From Heterotrichella gracilis (taxonomy: Eukaryota > Sar > Xanthophyceae > Tribonematales > Xanthonemataceae), in contig JAULBX010025520.1 in assembly GCA_032358255.1 (NCBI GenBank), forward strand, positions 1-59,595: a stretch of 59,595 bases of DNA, read 5' to 3'. Position numbers and translations under genes: made by a program. The stretch's first letter is position 1, and each line of letters opens with the position of its first letter. Under the pieces are notes generated by a model. That model worked only from the letters and a program-made list of their open reading frames with translations, was not told the DNA's origin and made no database searches. Of this stretch, positions 12,408-23,493 are shown piece by piece.

Positions 12408-15400
12408 ATGACTGCAACGCACCCCAACGCTATACGGCAGCAGCTTTTCCTGGGATTACTTGTACAGGTAGAAGGTTATTGTAATATAACAATAATACGC
12501 ATCCAATTTTCTAAAATTGCATGTAAGGAGTAAGCCGAGCCACGAGAATGAGGCATGTTCAGCCCATGTCCCTGGCCAGGTGGTTGGTGTGAGTTGACAT
12601 CCAATGCGGGAAAACCCACAACCCCATATTCTGTGTCAACCTGTTATGCAGGTTATAGGCTGCCAGTGCTGGACATGGGTACCCATGGACACCAGTTTGG
12701 GCAAGACCGAGGAAGCGGTGCAGCCGTTGCGGTCAACAGTAGAGGTGAGCTTTGTTGACGCGTTTATCTACATGTGTACGGATGCAAGTGGTTCATCTAT
12801 CTGCATTGTATGGAAACAGCTACTTCCTGCTGTATGTGGCATTACCTGTCCTGGTACATGTCCATCCACTGGCCATACAGTTGATGTGGCCTAACCCTTA
12901 TGTGTGCCTGCAGTGCGAGGGTGACACGCCAGAGCACCGGGTGTGCAAGCTCACCAACGTGGTCATTTGGAACTCCAAGCTCTATCTAGTAGGAGCAGGT
13001 AAACATGCTGCCATTTTTAAACACCATATACAGGCCGCTGGACCAGCTAGAATGGTGCTAAATTATCACACAGAGATAACCAGCCTCCTATTGTACCACA
13101 CACAAGAGGAGGACAAAACCCACATGCATACGCATACTGTTGCAGATACTGGCAGCCATGCCATGCATTCTGTTGCCTCAAACACGCTGCATCAATCTTC
13201 CAGACCTTGAAAAATAGACCACATGGTTGACCTATTGCTCCAGGCCTGGAGGTTCCCGATGTGAAGATCAGCTGGCTGCCTGCCCGGTGGCCTGGTGAGG
13301 ACAAGTTCACGGCCATCGTCAAGAAGCCCATGCCACTACCGCCAAAGTGGTACCAAGCCAAGGTGAGGGTTTGAGACACACTTTGACCAAACAAAGTTAA
13401 AAAATTTGCTGAAAGGACCACATCCGTCACTCTAAAGTGAACATACTAATGTCATTCAATACTAGCCCATTCATCGCATTTGGAGGGTGGTGCCACACGC
13501 CTGCAGGACCACGCTCTAATCAGCAGAGAGCAAAGCAATCAGCATGCAATGCCATGAGAGACATCCCATTTTTTTAGATAGCATCCTCACCCACTGTGCC
13601 CTTTTATCACAATCTGGAACGCCCCTTCCCATGCTCCCAGGTGGAGTACATTGCTGAAGCCGCCCTCTTCCACATCATCCACCTCAACAACTATTATCAT
13701 TCCCTTGCTGAGGTGGCGCCCACGTGGCACGCAACCCTGTGCAAGCACACAGGCAAGTGCCAGTTCGACCCTCAGGACAGGATGCGCATCCTGCTCATTG
13801 AGCAGAGGGCACCCGAGGACGGGCGCCGACAAATCATACCCTCGGTACAGGTCAGTGCGCTCCCCCTGATTACCCATGCCGAATCTGAGGTCGCTCAAAG
13901 GAGGATGCATGGTTGCAGTTCAGTCTCAACCCAGTTGTTCTCAGCCCTTTGCTGCATATCACCATTTCTTCCAGGGTGTCCCCAGGGGATTCTGCATGCC
14001 ATGGCATTCATGGATACGTGAGTCAATCCAGCATCCCCACGCCCCTGCTAGTAAAGGTTTGTAGGGGTTCAATGCCAACCCTTTCCCCTTGAACCTATAC
14101 ACTCCCCCTTGTAGGAGGTTTTTCGCTGCTTCACCCCCCACCCTGCACGCCATGTGAGCCACAAGCGCTTCAAGAACCGGCTGGTCATAGTGGAGCGGGC
14201 CATTGTGGGCATTGGCAGGCATGTGCGCGCATTCCACAACTGGGAGCCAAGGTAAGGCTGGCAAGTATCTGTGCTCGATGTCGTGGTAGCAACTGCTTAC
14301 ACATGTCCTATTAGTAGCACAACCTGCAGACCGAAACAAGGGCAGGTACATGCCATGAGGCGTGTATCATACATGCGTTTGGAGGTATGTGCACTTTTGC
14401 GTGGGCCTGCAAGATGAGCAGAAGGCATGCCATACATAGCCTACATACATTGGCAGGTGCCTGGCTCCACCGCCCCACCGATCCCAACAACATGGGATTA
14501 GGGCCCCCTAAATTTTAGGGCTCAAAATTATATATATTTCAATGTCCTCCCCTCGCCTCTGCGCAGCATCAACCGCACCTGGACCCCTCCCCCCCCACCC
14601 CTCATCACCTCGTGGAAGGCCCGCCTGGCCGCCTGCACTGGGGTGGACTTCATCCACGCGCGCGCCCCCCTGGCACCACTCAACGTGCTGCTGGTCAACC
14701 GAGAGTTTGCGCGGGGGCGCATGATGCTGAACGAGCACGACATTGCGGGCAGGATAGCGCGGCTGGGCAAGCTGAAGGCGGCTGCAGGGGGGCAGCTGAG
14801 GATGCAGCGGGTGGTGCTGGAGGAGCTAGGCCTGCGGTAGGGTTTTTACTAGGGTATGTAAAGGGTGTGTATGGTTTTGTGGCAGGTGGTGCTGGGCCTG
14901 TGGTAGTTTTCTTTGCTTGGAGTTTGCTTACGGTCTGTAGGATAGTGACAAGAATTTGATACTTTGGCAAAGTAGGAAATGGCCAATGCACAGCAATGCA
15001 CCAACCCTGGCTCTAACCCCCTTGTGCAGGGAGCAGGCTCGGCTGTTCTCCAATGCCTCCATAGTCATATGGCCACACGGGGCGGCCATGGGCAACCTAA
15101 TTTTCCTGCCCCAGGTGATTGCAAAACCTTAAACCCTATATCTGAGGTGATTTACATCATATTACAGAAAATGGCAAAGTCCCTCTGTCAATGTACTGTG
15201 GAATTCCTGCTCTTAAGTGATGCCATGCTGCTGCGAGCCTACATTATGTATTCAAGATACGCTGATGCCTTAGATAATGCACCCAGGCCCATGGGTGGAC
15301 CCAAACTTCGCGGCAGATGGATGTGCAGTAGGAAATGCACCCAGTCGCATGTGACACGCATCTAGATGCATGCGCCCACGCAGCGGGCCTTGTGCTGCAA

Positions 15401-16202
15401 AAAAGACACTGCACGCCTGCATACAATGGCTGTCCCAACCCACAATATCCCTGCCCTCCTCCCCTCCTGAAGCGTTTCTCCCCTCGCAGGGCGCTGCTGG
15501 GATAGAGCTGGTCCCCTGGCCCGGGGTGCACAGAGCGCATGACTGGGCGCGTGCCATCCGCTCCGACTTCCACCTGGATATGAAGCTGCTGGTGGTGGTC
15601 AATGCGCACAGGGAGAAGCTTGTGCTCAACACAGACGTAAGGAGGTGGTGCATCTGGTTTGTGTGCAGTCCTGGACATATGGCTGTGCATGCGTAAAGCA
15701 GCGTTATGCCTTATCATGCACAATCACAAGTATACTCATGCTTCCAACCAGCCAGCCACCACCTCCAAACCAGAATAGCCACCATGTAGAATGTCATCTT
15801 GACACCCCCTCACCCAGGACCGGTCCTCCCCCGCCATGGCTGCGTAATGACACCAACCACCCACACATAGCATCTCCATGTACGTATCCACACCGATACC
15901 CATCCGTATATGATATCAATCCCCTCCCCGTGCAGTGGCTATCCCACGACTCTGACTACATGTCTCTCCCCCCTGAGGCCAAGGTGGCGCTAATAGAGCA
16001 GGGGAGGTGCCCGCCCCGCCTGGAGCTAAAGTGCACCACCAACTGGCTGCACCACAAGACATCCTTTGTGGTGGATTGGATTCAGTTGATGCGGGCGCTG
16101 CTGAGGGCGGGTGCGGCGGTGGCGCAGAGGGGGAAACAGTCGCGGTTTGCCAATTTTGGGGTGAAGGTTGGGGGGGCGATGGTGCAGCGGGGAAAGGAGT
16201 AA
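12408..16202 (+). CDS. Glycosyltransferase family 61 (DUF563) protein
   Basis: Ten exons in consistent phase: 12408-12467, 12652-12744, 12914-12998, 13244-13362, 13641-13850, 14115-14251, 14567-14836, 15030-15114, 15490-15636, 15936-16202; about 490 residues. The first two exons give a short polar stretch then LFLGLLVQVIG, a likely signal peptide or type II signal anchor, which fits secretory-pathway glycosyltransferases. Family landmarks in order: NNYYHSLAEVAP (about 136), the strand LNVLLVNRE (about 273), LFSNASIVIWPHGAAMGN (about 330) and GAAGIELVPWPG (about 353). GT61 includes plant xylan and N-glycan beta-1,2-xylosyltransferases and animal EOGT; donor and acceptor cannot be decided here. 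Exons 3-10 are secure. The first exon is an inference from phase, an acceptable donor (CAG|GTAGAA) and the hydrophobic core. Confidence 0.87.
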
Positions 16203-17188
16203 GGGTGTTGCCAAGGGGGTGGGAGGGGGTGGGGAGGAAGGCTGCCCTGATAGGATACGGGTGGTTTGTGACTGGCTCAGATCGTGGAGAGCTCTGCTCT
16301 TGGAGATGGTTGTTTTGGGGTTGTGTGTTGTGCTCCCCAGTGATTGCTCTCTGAAGCTGAGACGACTAGACCGAGACGTGCTCTTGCTCACATCCAGAAA
16401 TTTCCAGGTGCTTGTTTGACACTTTTCCGCCATACTCGTAATTTTTTGGCTTGTCTGACAACCTCTGTCAATAGGTTGAACCTCTGGCATGCCTAAAAGA
16501 ATTTCATTTATGCCGAAAAGAAATTGATTTATGCACCCAGACTGTCTTTCCCAACTGTGTTTCACGCAGCGTTGGTTTACTGTACAGTTTACACAAAATT
16601 GCAGCTCATCCATGAAGTTCCTGGTTTTCAACGATCGTTTAAATACAGAGCTGCTCGGAGACTACACGTTGCCAATCACATTGCTGACGGCATGCATGCA
16701 TCCGTCTACCTGCGATAGAGAGGAGATAGTTGAAACATCAAATATTAGTAGCCTTTCAATCATAGTTACGCTAAAGATAGTCGCTGGCAAACGGCTGCGC
16801 GCCAGGTGAGAAACATGCATGCAGTTAGTCAATCCCGCCAAGGTAATTCTGTGCGCAGGCAGATCGGAAGGGGAAACAGTGTCCCGGGACGGCTGTTATA
16901 TATCCTTGCGTCTCCTTACTGATTACAAGCTTGCTTTACGGCCTTGCCATCACTGATCTTGTCCCTGCTACATATACATGTCATTCCTTTGAGATGCTCG
17001 AGCACCTTCCACACTTTACCGACAACCTAGTGTCGCTAGGACAGCCGAGTAGGAGTGCTGTTGACACGAAGAATCCGCCTACCGATATACCTCGTTCACT
17101 ATTACACCACCGAGCTCACCCCTGCACTACTTCAGCTGCAGGTTAAAATAGCTCGTCTGAGACTCCCTCCCCACCACCTACAACTGCA
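16203..17188. other. Intergenic region
   Basis: The left part is presumably the GT61 3' UTR. TGCATGCA octamers occur at about 16693 and 16816, 370-500 bp before the F-box gene start. No coding or structured RNA feature is visible. Confidence 0.4.
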
Positions 17189-19206
17189 ATGCCTCGCACC
17201 GTGCGCACGCGTACGCTCCACGGTTGGCAACACCTACCAAGTGACCTCCTGGATCCCATATACCAGCAAGTGGACCAAGGCCAAGCCCTTGCAAGCACAG
17301 TTTGCCCTGCATGGCGGGCTGCAGTTGACCACTCACTGGAGACCCTGCACACAGCAGCAGGACTGCCTAGAGCCATAGGGCCTGCAATACCACTGAACAC
17401 CACCATTATCACCACCACCGTCAACCCCCCTACCTCCACCTCCAACTCCACCACTACCTGCGCTTCCATCACCAAAACTGTGGCCCACACCACCTTTGTG
17501 CCCTCGGCCCCCCGCTTTCCCCACCTCCACACCCTCACCATCGCACAGGAGTGGCAGGACGCCCGCAAAACCCTCCGCTGCCTCGAGGAGTTAGCCCGCT
17601 GCAGGGCCCACAAGCCCTGCACCTCCTCCAAGGCCCCACAGGATCCATCCTAGCAGCCCTGGCCTACACCGCGCTGGCCCACCTCACAGCGCTCACCATC
17701 AGCGGGTATGGGGGCTACATCACTGGAGGCCATTTGGACCACATATACAGCCTGACCAACCTCCAGGAGCTGCATGTGTGGCGTGCACTGCCCCAGCCCT
17801 TGGCACCGCTGCTTGGGGAGGCAAGCCTGGCGGGTCTTCTCCCCACCTTGTCCTCACTGATGTGCCTCACATTGCTCCACCTGGCAGTCCCCACCAATAC
17901 TCTCGATGCCAATGAGGAGGAGCCAGCGCTAGCTCCAACTTCAGCTCAAGTACCTTCCCACTCCAGCGCACTAATATCCCTCCCTACTAACCTCGCGGCC
18001 CTGTCTCTCAGCCTGGCATCCCCAGTAGGCACCCTAAATGTGGCCCAGCTAACCAACCTCACCTCGCTGAGCCTCGCCCTCAAGCACCAACAAGCACCTG
18101 TGGCCATTGCCACCTACGCTCTGACACAACTGATGTCTTTGGAATTAGGTGGCCAAGCAAGCCTCCGCTCAGAGCAAGACCTGGACCCTGTCTCTGCTCT
18201 TATCCATTTGGAGCACCTAGGTACCATAACCTAACCCATTACCCCTTAACCCTCATCCACTTGGAAAACATAGGTGGATACATCTGAGCAACTTATCAGA
18301 ACCCTGCTCTGTTGCATTTTGATGTAAATCATAAGTTATTATCGTGAATTTGATATTTTAATTCAGGAAATAATTTTTGCCCTTTTTCCATAGGATGCCC
18401 CCAATTTGACAGGGGCTACGCATTCACCCCCGCCGCCGCTGCAGCCACCGCCCAGATCTTGTCCCCGCTCACCAGCCTCCGCAGCCTGACGCCCTGGTGG
18501 GTGGCGCAAACCTGCTGTGTGTGTGACTGTATTGCTGGTTTGTGACAACTATAGTCGTGACGTGGTGCCACAACAAGCAACACCCATAGTAACACCGTTG
18601 GCCTCAGCCCAAGTTGGACTTTCCGAGTAGGCTTATGAGCATTGGCCCTGACCACCCTGGTGGCTTGGTGCAGGAATGGTGCTGTGCAGCTGTCGCAGCT
18701 GCTGCGCGAGCACTATTCCACCCTCCCAGTCTCCATCACAAACTACCCCTCGGCCAGGCTGCCTTCCAGCCAGGGCCACTTCCCTGTCTGCACTCACGCA
18801 GCTGCGCCACCTGGCAATCGGCGGAGCAACTCCACGCACCCCCTCCCTTGACACCCTGGCATCCGCCTTCTCCCCCCTCACGCGCCTCACCTACCTGCGC
18901 CTCCCCTGTGTGCGCGTCTACACAGAGAGCCCCCCATCTCCATGCTCTGAGACTGAGGGTCTGACCCACACCCAGGGGCGGTTCACTGCAGACCACTGGC
19001 GGGCACTGATGAGGGGCGCCTCCCGGCTGCGGGTGCTGGACCTTGGTCAGGAGTTTGAGGAGTCCAAGGCAATCATCAGCAAATCGATTGTGAAGGGGCG
19101 CTGGGAGTGGGTGAATGGTGCAGGGCTGCGATGTGCTGTGGGGGAAGTAGGCAGCCACATCGGGGCAGGGACAAGAGACAGCAACATAGCCATCCCAGAA
19201 TTCTGA
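17189..19206 (+). CDS. F-box/LRR gene with an apparent frameshift (possible pseudogene)
   Basis: The start gives an F-box-like segment (WQHLPSDLLDPIYQQV, then ALASTVCPAWRAAVD) and a Thr-rich spacer. A leucine-rich segment ending CLEELAR follows, then the frame stops at 17653. The leucine-rich reading continues in another frame from about 17600 (LAALAYTALAHLTALTI, SLTNLQELHV, LTNLTSLSLAL). No plausible intron bridges the two frames; the only GT...AG pair would be 15 bases. Downstream the model splices cleanly: 17189-18220 (with the break), 18394-18496, and 18690-19206, ending with LTRLTYLRLPCV and LRVLDLGQEFEE. The acceptor of the last exon is uncertain. Either one base is missing near 17600 (assembly error or real mutation) or the gene is decaying. 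If intact it would be an SCF substrate adaptor like the gene at 714. Confidence 0.62.
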
Positions 19207-19998
19207 CAGTAACTAGTCAATGTTTGAAACCATTCAGGAAGTTTTGACATACATGGCTACCGGTGATGAAAAAAATAAGAACAGCTTTATATTCTAGAAC
19301 AGGTATTGCATTCAAATTCATGAATAGCGGTGCCACCACTGGACCATTTTGCTAGCCACTGCGAAGCATTGAATGGAATTTCCATTTGCCACTCTGCTGC
19401 CCCTACCAGGGCACCGTGTAGGCTATCACGATGATATTATTGAACATGTTACCAGGGCCTCTGAGTCAGGCTGATGACTTGACATGCCATTCAATGGCAA
19501 TTTGGGCCCTAGGCACAATTGCCATGCACGACACCAAATTTTTATACGTGTACGTCATTGGCATTGATTTTCTTTCCACAAACAGCAAAGAAAATGACAA
19601 TCACTGTACATGTATTGTTGCAACAAGACTTGTACAAGACTTAGTCTTAGATCAGATATCAAATGGCAAGCAGTCCTAATATAAGGGGCTTCGCCGGCGC
19701 CGGCGCCGACAATGGATGCAGGCAGGTAATGCACGCTAGCAATTTGATATAAATCTCCTAGCCCTCTGCACGCAACCGATAAGAAATCATCTGGATTCTT
19801 TAAAGTTACAAGTTGTTGATCCTTGTCACATTCAGCTCACCAGTGTCCTTGTGTCAACAATAAATTAAACTAGATCCGGCCCTGTCAAGTTTGAGCCGTG
19901 ATGTGATGTTCAACTGTTGAAGTTAAACACTGAGAATGTAACATCGCGTCACACGCAAGACCGCAGTCATGTTCTGATTGAATCATGCAAGCTGGATG
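19207..19998. other. Intergenic region
   Basis: The region is AT-rich with several short palindromes, including GCAATTTG...CAATTGCC near 19500 and a GC-only palindrome CGCCGGCGCCGGCG near 19691. TTACA at about 19806 reads TGTAA on the minus strand and could be the poly(A) signal of the methyltransferase gene ending at 19999. Confidence 0.4.
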
Positions 19999-22903
19999 CT
20001 AAACCACCCTCCAGTGGTCTCTACACGCTCTGCTCCCCGCCGCAAACAGGTACCCTGCCTCCCCAGCAGCATCCGCGGCGGCCTGCCACAGCCGCTCCTC
20101 TCCCTCGCCCCCTGCCATTGGCAGCGCCAGGCCCCGCGCCACTGTGACCATGACATTGAGCGAGCTGCGGGTGGTGGTGGTGAAGGCGGCGCCTTGGGGG
20201 GGGTTGGTGGTGGTGGTGGCGGTGGGAGCTAGCAGTGCGTCTCTGAGAGGTCAAGGGGGAGTGATGTCACAATGTGGCAGTCATACTGCAGTAGGCAATC
20301 ATGTCTTGAAATCCGGATAACAATATGGAGGAGGGTTGGGTGATTGCGGTGGTGTTGGGTAGTTTTGAATTAACAGGAGAACCTCAAATGCAAGAGAGGG
20401 TTCCACCTTTGCCAATATTATGATGATTATGTATTGGCCAAATCCCCCCACAGACGACTCCACATGGCCTCACCTGAACGCGCCAGCTGTGCGCAGCACC
20501 GCTTGGCCCGCCGGCGTACCCGTTTCAAACCCTGGCGCTGCTCCCCTAGATGGCTCTTCTGGCCCAATCAGGTTGATGATCACAGCGCCATGTGTCGGGT
20601 GCAGGGCGGCTGCCAGGTGGCGCATGAAGGGGCTGCCTGCCAAGAGACGGGCATGCTTTCAACATCTGCCGGAAAATGATGCATTTGGTTCCCTAGGAAG
20701 GTGCAAATTGGTGCTAAATTAGATGCAATTGCTTGTACTGTGCCACTGGTTGCAATTCCTGGCCCGTGCAGATTCGTGAAGGGCGAAATGCTTGTCAAGG
20801 GGAAAACTATGTGCACATGTGACCCTTGCCGATGATGATTCATTTTGTCAATGTACACAGCATGAACCTTCATCCACGAATGGCACCCTTGCCGTACCTG
20901 GATCGCACAGCGCCTGAGGCACAGTACCCTCCCCGTCGAATGCGTCAATGAACACCAGATCCAGGGGATGCTGGACCCCTTCTTGCACTTGCATTGAATA
21001 CTGCTCCATCCACTGCGTGCCATCCATGGCATGTAGGCTGATCCTGCCCCTGCGTTTGCGGAGCATCATGGAGACTCGCAAAAGTACTAAAACACTAATG
21101 CACATTACATAACTCAGTTAAGCCTTGGCTCTAGGACTGGGGTGAGGCATACTCAGACATGCTAACCTGGCTTCAAAGCTGGAAAGCAAATACTTACTTA
21201 AATACTTACATTACATAACTGCGACAGGAACTTCAAAACCACAGCCCCAGTGCAACGAGAAACCTACATTGCCATAGTGCTCACCCTGCATCGACCAGAC
21301 CCATGCTGCTGGTGGCAGCTTGCAGCACAAGGGGGTCTATTTCAATGCCATGTAAGTGGATTGACGGGAAGTGGTGCGCCATGAACAGCGGCAAGCTTCC
21401 CCCTCCCACTCCGATGCACGCCATCGTGGCGCCTGGCTGACACATGGCGGGCTGGCAGCCAATGAGGGCAGCCGCTGCATGGTCCACACGTGCCAGATGA
21501 GTCCTTGCATGCGCATGGGGTATACTTAAAATAAGTATATAATCAATTATATCAGTATGTCTCCGACAACGGCTTTGGCCTGTCTGGTTTGCCTTGACAC
21601 ACATGCCTACATGATGATGCAAGCTTGCATCATGACGCATTAGGTGATATGACAGTGCAATGTAGATGACATGCGGCAGCTTTGACGGGTCTTTACGCAT
21701 GACAGCACATGCTGCCTGGTGCCATGATGCACCCTTACCGCCCAAAAACCATGTACGTGACAAAGCAATGACACGGACACTTGCAGACATTGACCACGTA
21801 AGAGTCACGTAGGACAGTGCAAAAATACAAGAATAAGGGTAACACAATAAGGGTACCACAACCACGTGCAATGATCCATGTACCCAGATGCAACACCTTT
21901 TATGATAGAGGACTTTTTTTACTGAGCGCACCAATTGAGGCCATGCTCATCAGGTACTCGCACGCCAGGCACCGTGGATCCGCCAACCACGCCAAACCCT
22001 GCCCAGGTTTTCGAGCGGAGTCTGGTGACGCCACCATGCGGGCCACGCTTTGGCACGTGAAGCTGTTGAATAGCAGCACCTGCCACTGGCTGCGGGGGTC
22101 ACTCCCTGACGGGTATGCTGTCACGCTCACCTTGAGGGGGCGGAAAGGTGGCATGGGTCAGTGGGCAGATGGGGATGCCTGGTGTGCAACAACAACAACC
22201 CCAACCAACTTTCAAGGCCATTGTGCAAAGTAGAGTAAGCGCAAAATAATGCACCGGATGGCAGAAACCAGTTGGCGGGTTTTGCTGAGAGGGGTAAATG
22301 TGCACGCACCTCCCCATTCCCACAGGCTGACTGTCCCTGGAATACCACCAAGCCCATTGCTGCAGGAAAGGGACACGAGTTTAATACAAAAGTAACGCAA
22401 TGTTGAGACGTACAATATGGTTTCAATTGTGTAGCTTTAAATGTTACAGCGTGAGCCTTACCTGGGTTTGGCCCTGTGAACTCAAAGCCTTCCTGAACGG
22501 GACTTGAGGGGTCCTCCCTTTGCACCGCCCTGGCTGTTTCTGCATCTTGGTTCAGAAAGGGTTCTTGCCAACTCGTACTGGAGGAGGCTTGGCCTGTGGC
22601 GGTGGTGAAGGGCTGGAGGGAGTGGGTGCGCTGGGGACCTCCCCTAGGGCGGGTGGGTGGTGTGTGGGGGCGCTGCAGTGGCCACCTGGAAGGGGTATGG
22701 AAAGTCTCAACATGGCAGAAGCACGTGAGAGACCTGGGAGAAAGTGGGTTGATAGCGCGTGCCAGGTAGGGCTTTAATGTAGCTGGGAAACTAGGGTTAT
22801 GATGAGTGGTATGTGGGCATGAATCAGATCGGCGTGACTACCTGAGGCCTGTTCCGTCCAGCTGCCACCTCGCACTGCAACGGCTGGCTTGAAAAGTGCT
22901 CAT
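19999..22903 (-). CDS. Spermidine-synthase-fold methyltransferase-like protein, copy A
   Basis: Eight minus-strand exons: 22903-22842, 22685-22462, 22359-22310, 22130-21932, 21474-21285, 21049-20898, 20636-20474, 20242-19999; about 427 residues with every phase matching copy B. The Rossmann-type SAM-binding core has motif I ACIGVGGGSLPLF (about 198-209), the acidic end of strand 2 LHGIEIDPLV (about 219-228), and DLVFIDAFDGE (about 271-281), then GAVIINLIGP. This resembles the spermidine synthase/METTL13 C-terminal group, whose known members transfer methyl or aminopropyl groups. METTL13 methylates eEF1A, but I cannot assign a substrate. The N-terminal 110 residues are low-complexity (Pro/Thr/Ser) and may include a targeting sequence. 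The start MST..C.ARWQ.DG..LR is shared with copy B, which supports it. Confidence 0.82.
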
Positions 22904-23493
22904 AGCTACGGGGTGGTACCAGGCCTGTAAATACAAGACTCAATGGGTGTAGCTAGGCTAGGCCAGGGTGGCCGTTACCCACCACTAGTCGTTGTTTGTG
23001 AACAGAAAACTGAGTGAGACGGCCGTGGAAAGGCTCCGTGTCGATATAGTGTGCTGTAGTTTGGTGCTGGAGGGGTCTGATTTATTAAAAAGTATGCTCA
23101 GTTTTGACAATGCATGCATGCAGGAGGCTCAATACGGTCAACCAGGATCCTCCCCAGTTTGGGCTGCAAGCAATTTGCTTACTGAGGGCTGTTTCTGCCA
23201 CATCTGACAGGTGCAGAGACTACTGTCAAAGATCATATCCTCTGCAAAATGCTTCAGCGAACAGGCTTATGCGTCAAGGGCAGCCGCCCATCTCTGGTTC
23301 ACCATCCAATCTTGGGTGTGGTACACATGCCCCGACGACACATGCCCCGCGTGGGCTGCCAGCCATCTTGAAATTGTGTGTTTCCATCTTACTGGTGCCT
23401 TGTAAGATGGAAACACATTTCCACATTAAATTGAATGCCGATAACATCCCGTCACATGCAAAAGCAGCAGTCATGACCACGCAAAGCCGGCCA
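22904..23493. other. Upstream region of copy A and 3' flank of copy B
   Basis: This region is the diverged copy of the sequence upstream of copy B. It contains TTGACAATGCATGCATGCA at 23104-23122, about 200 bp before the copy A start codon. No exon is visible. Confidence 0.5.
23104..23122 (-). promoter_or_regulatory. GACAATGCATGC upstream motif of methyltransferase copy A
   Basis: This is an extended, palindrome-cored motif (TGCATGCATGCA preceded by GACAA) 201 bp upstream of the start codon at 22903. The same motif lies at the corresponding position before copy B and before unrelated genes at 35976 and 51688. The regulatory role is inferred from position and recurrence. Confidence 0.5.
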
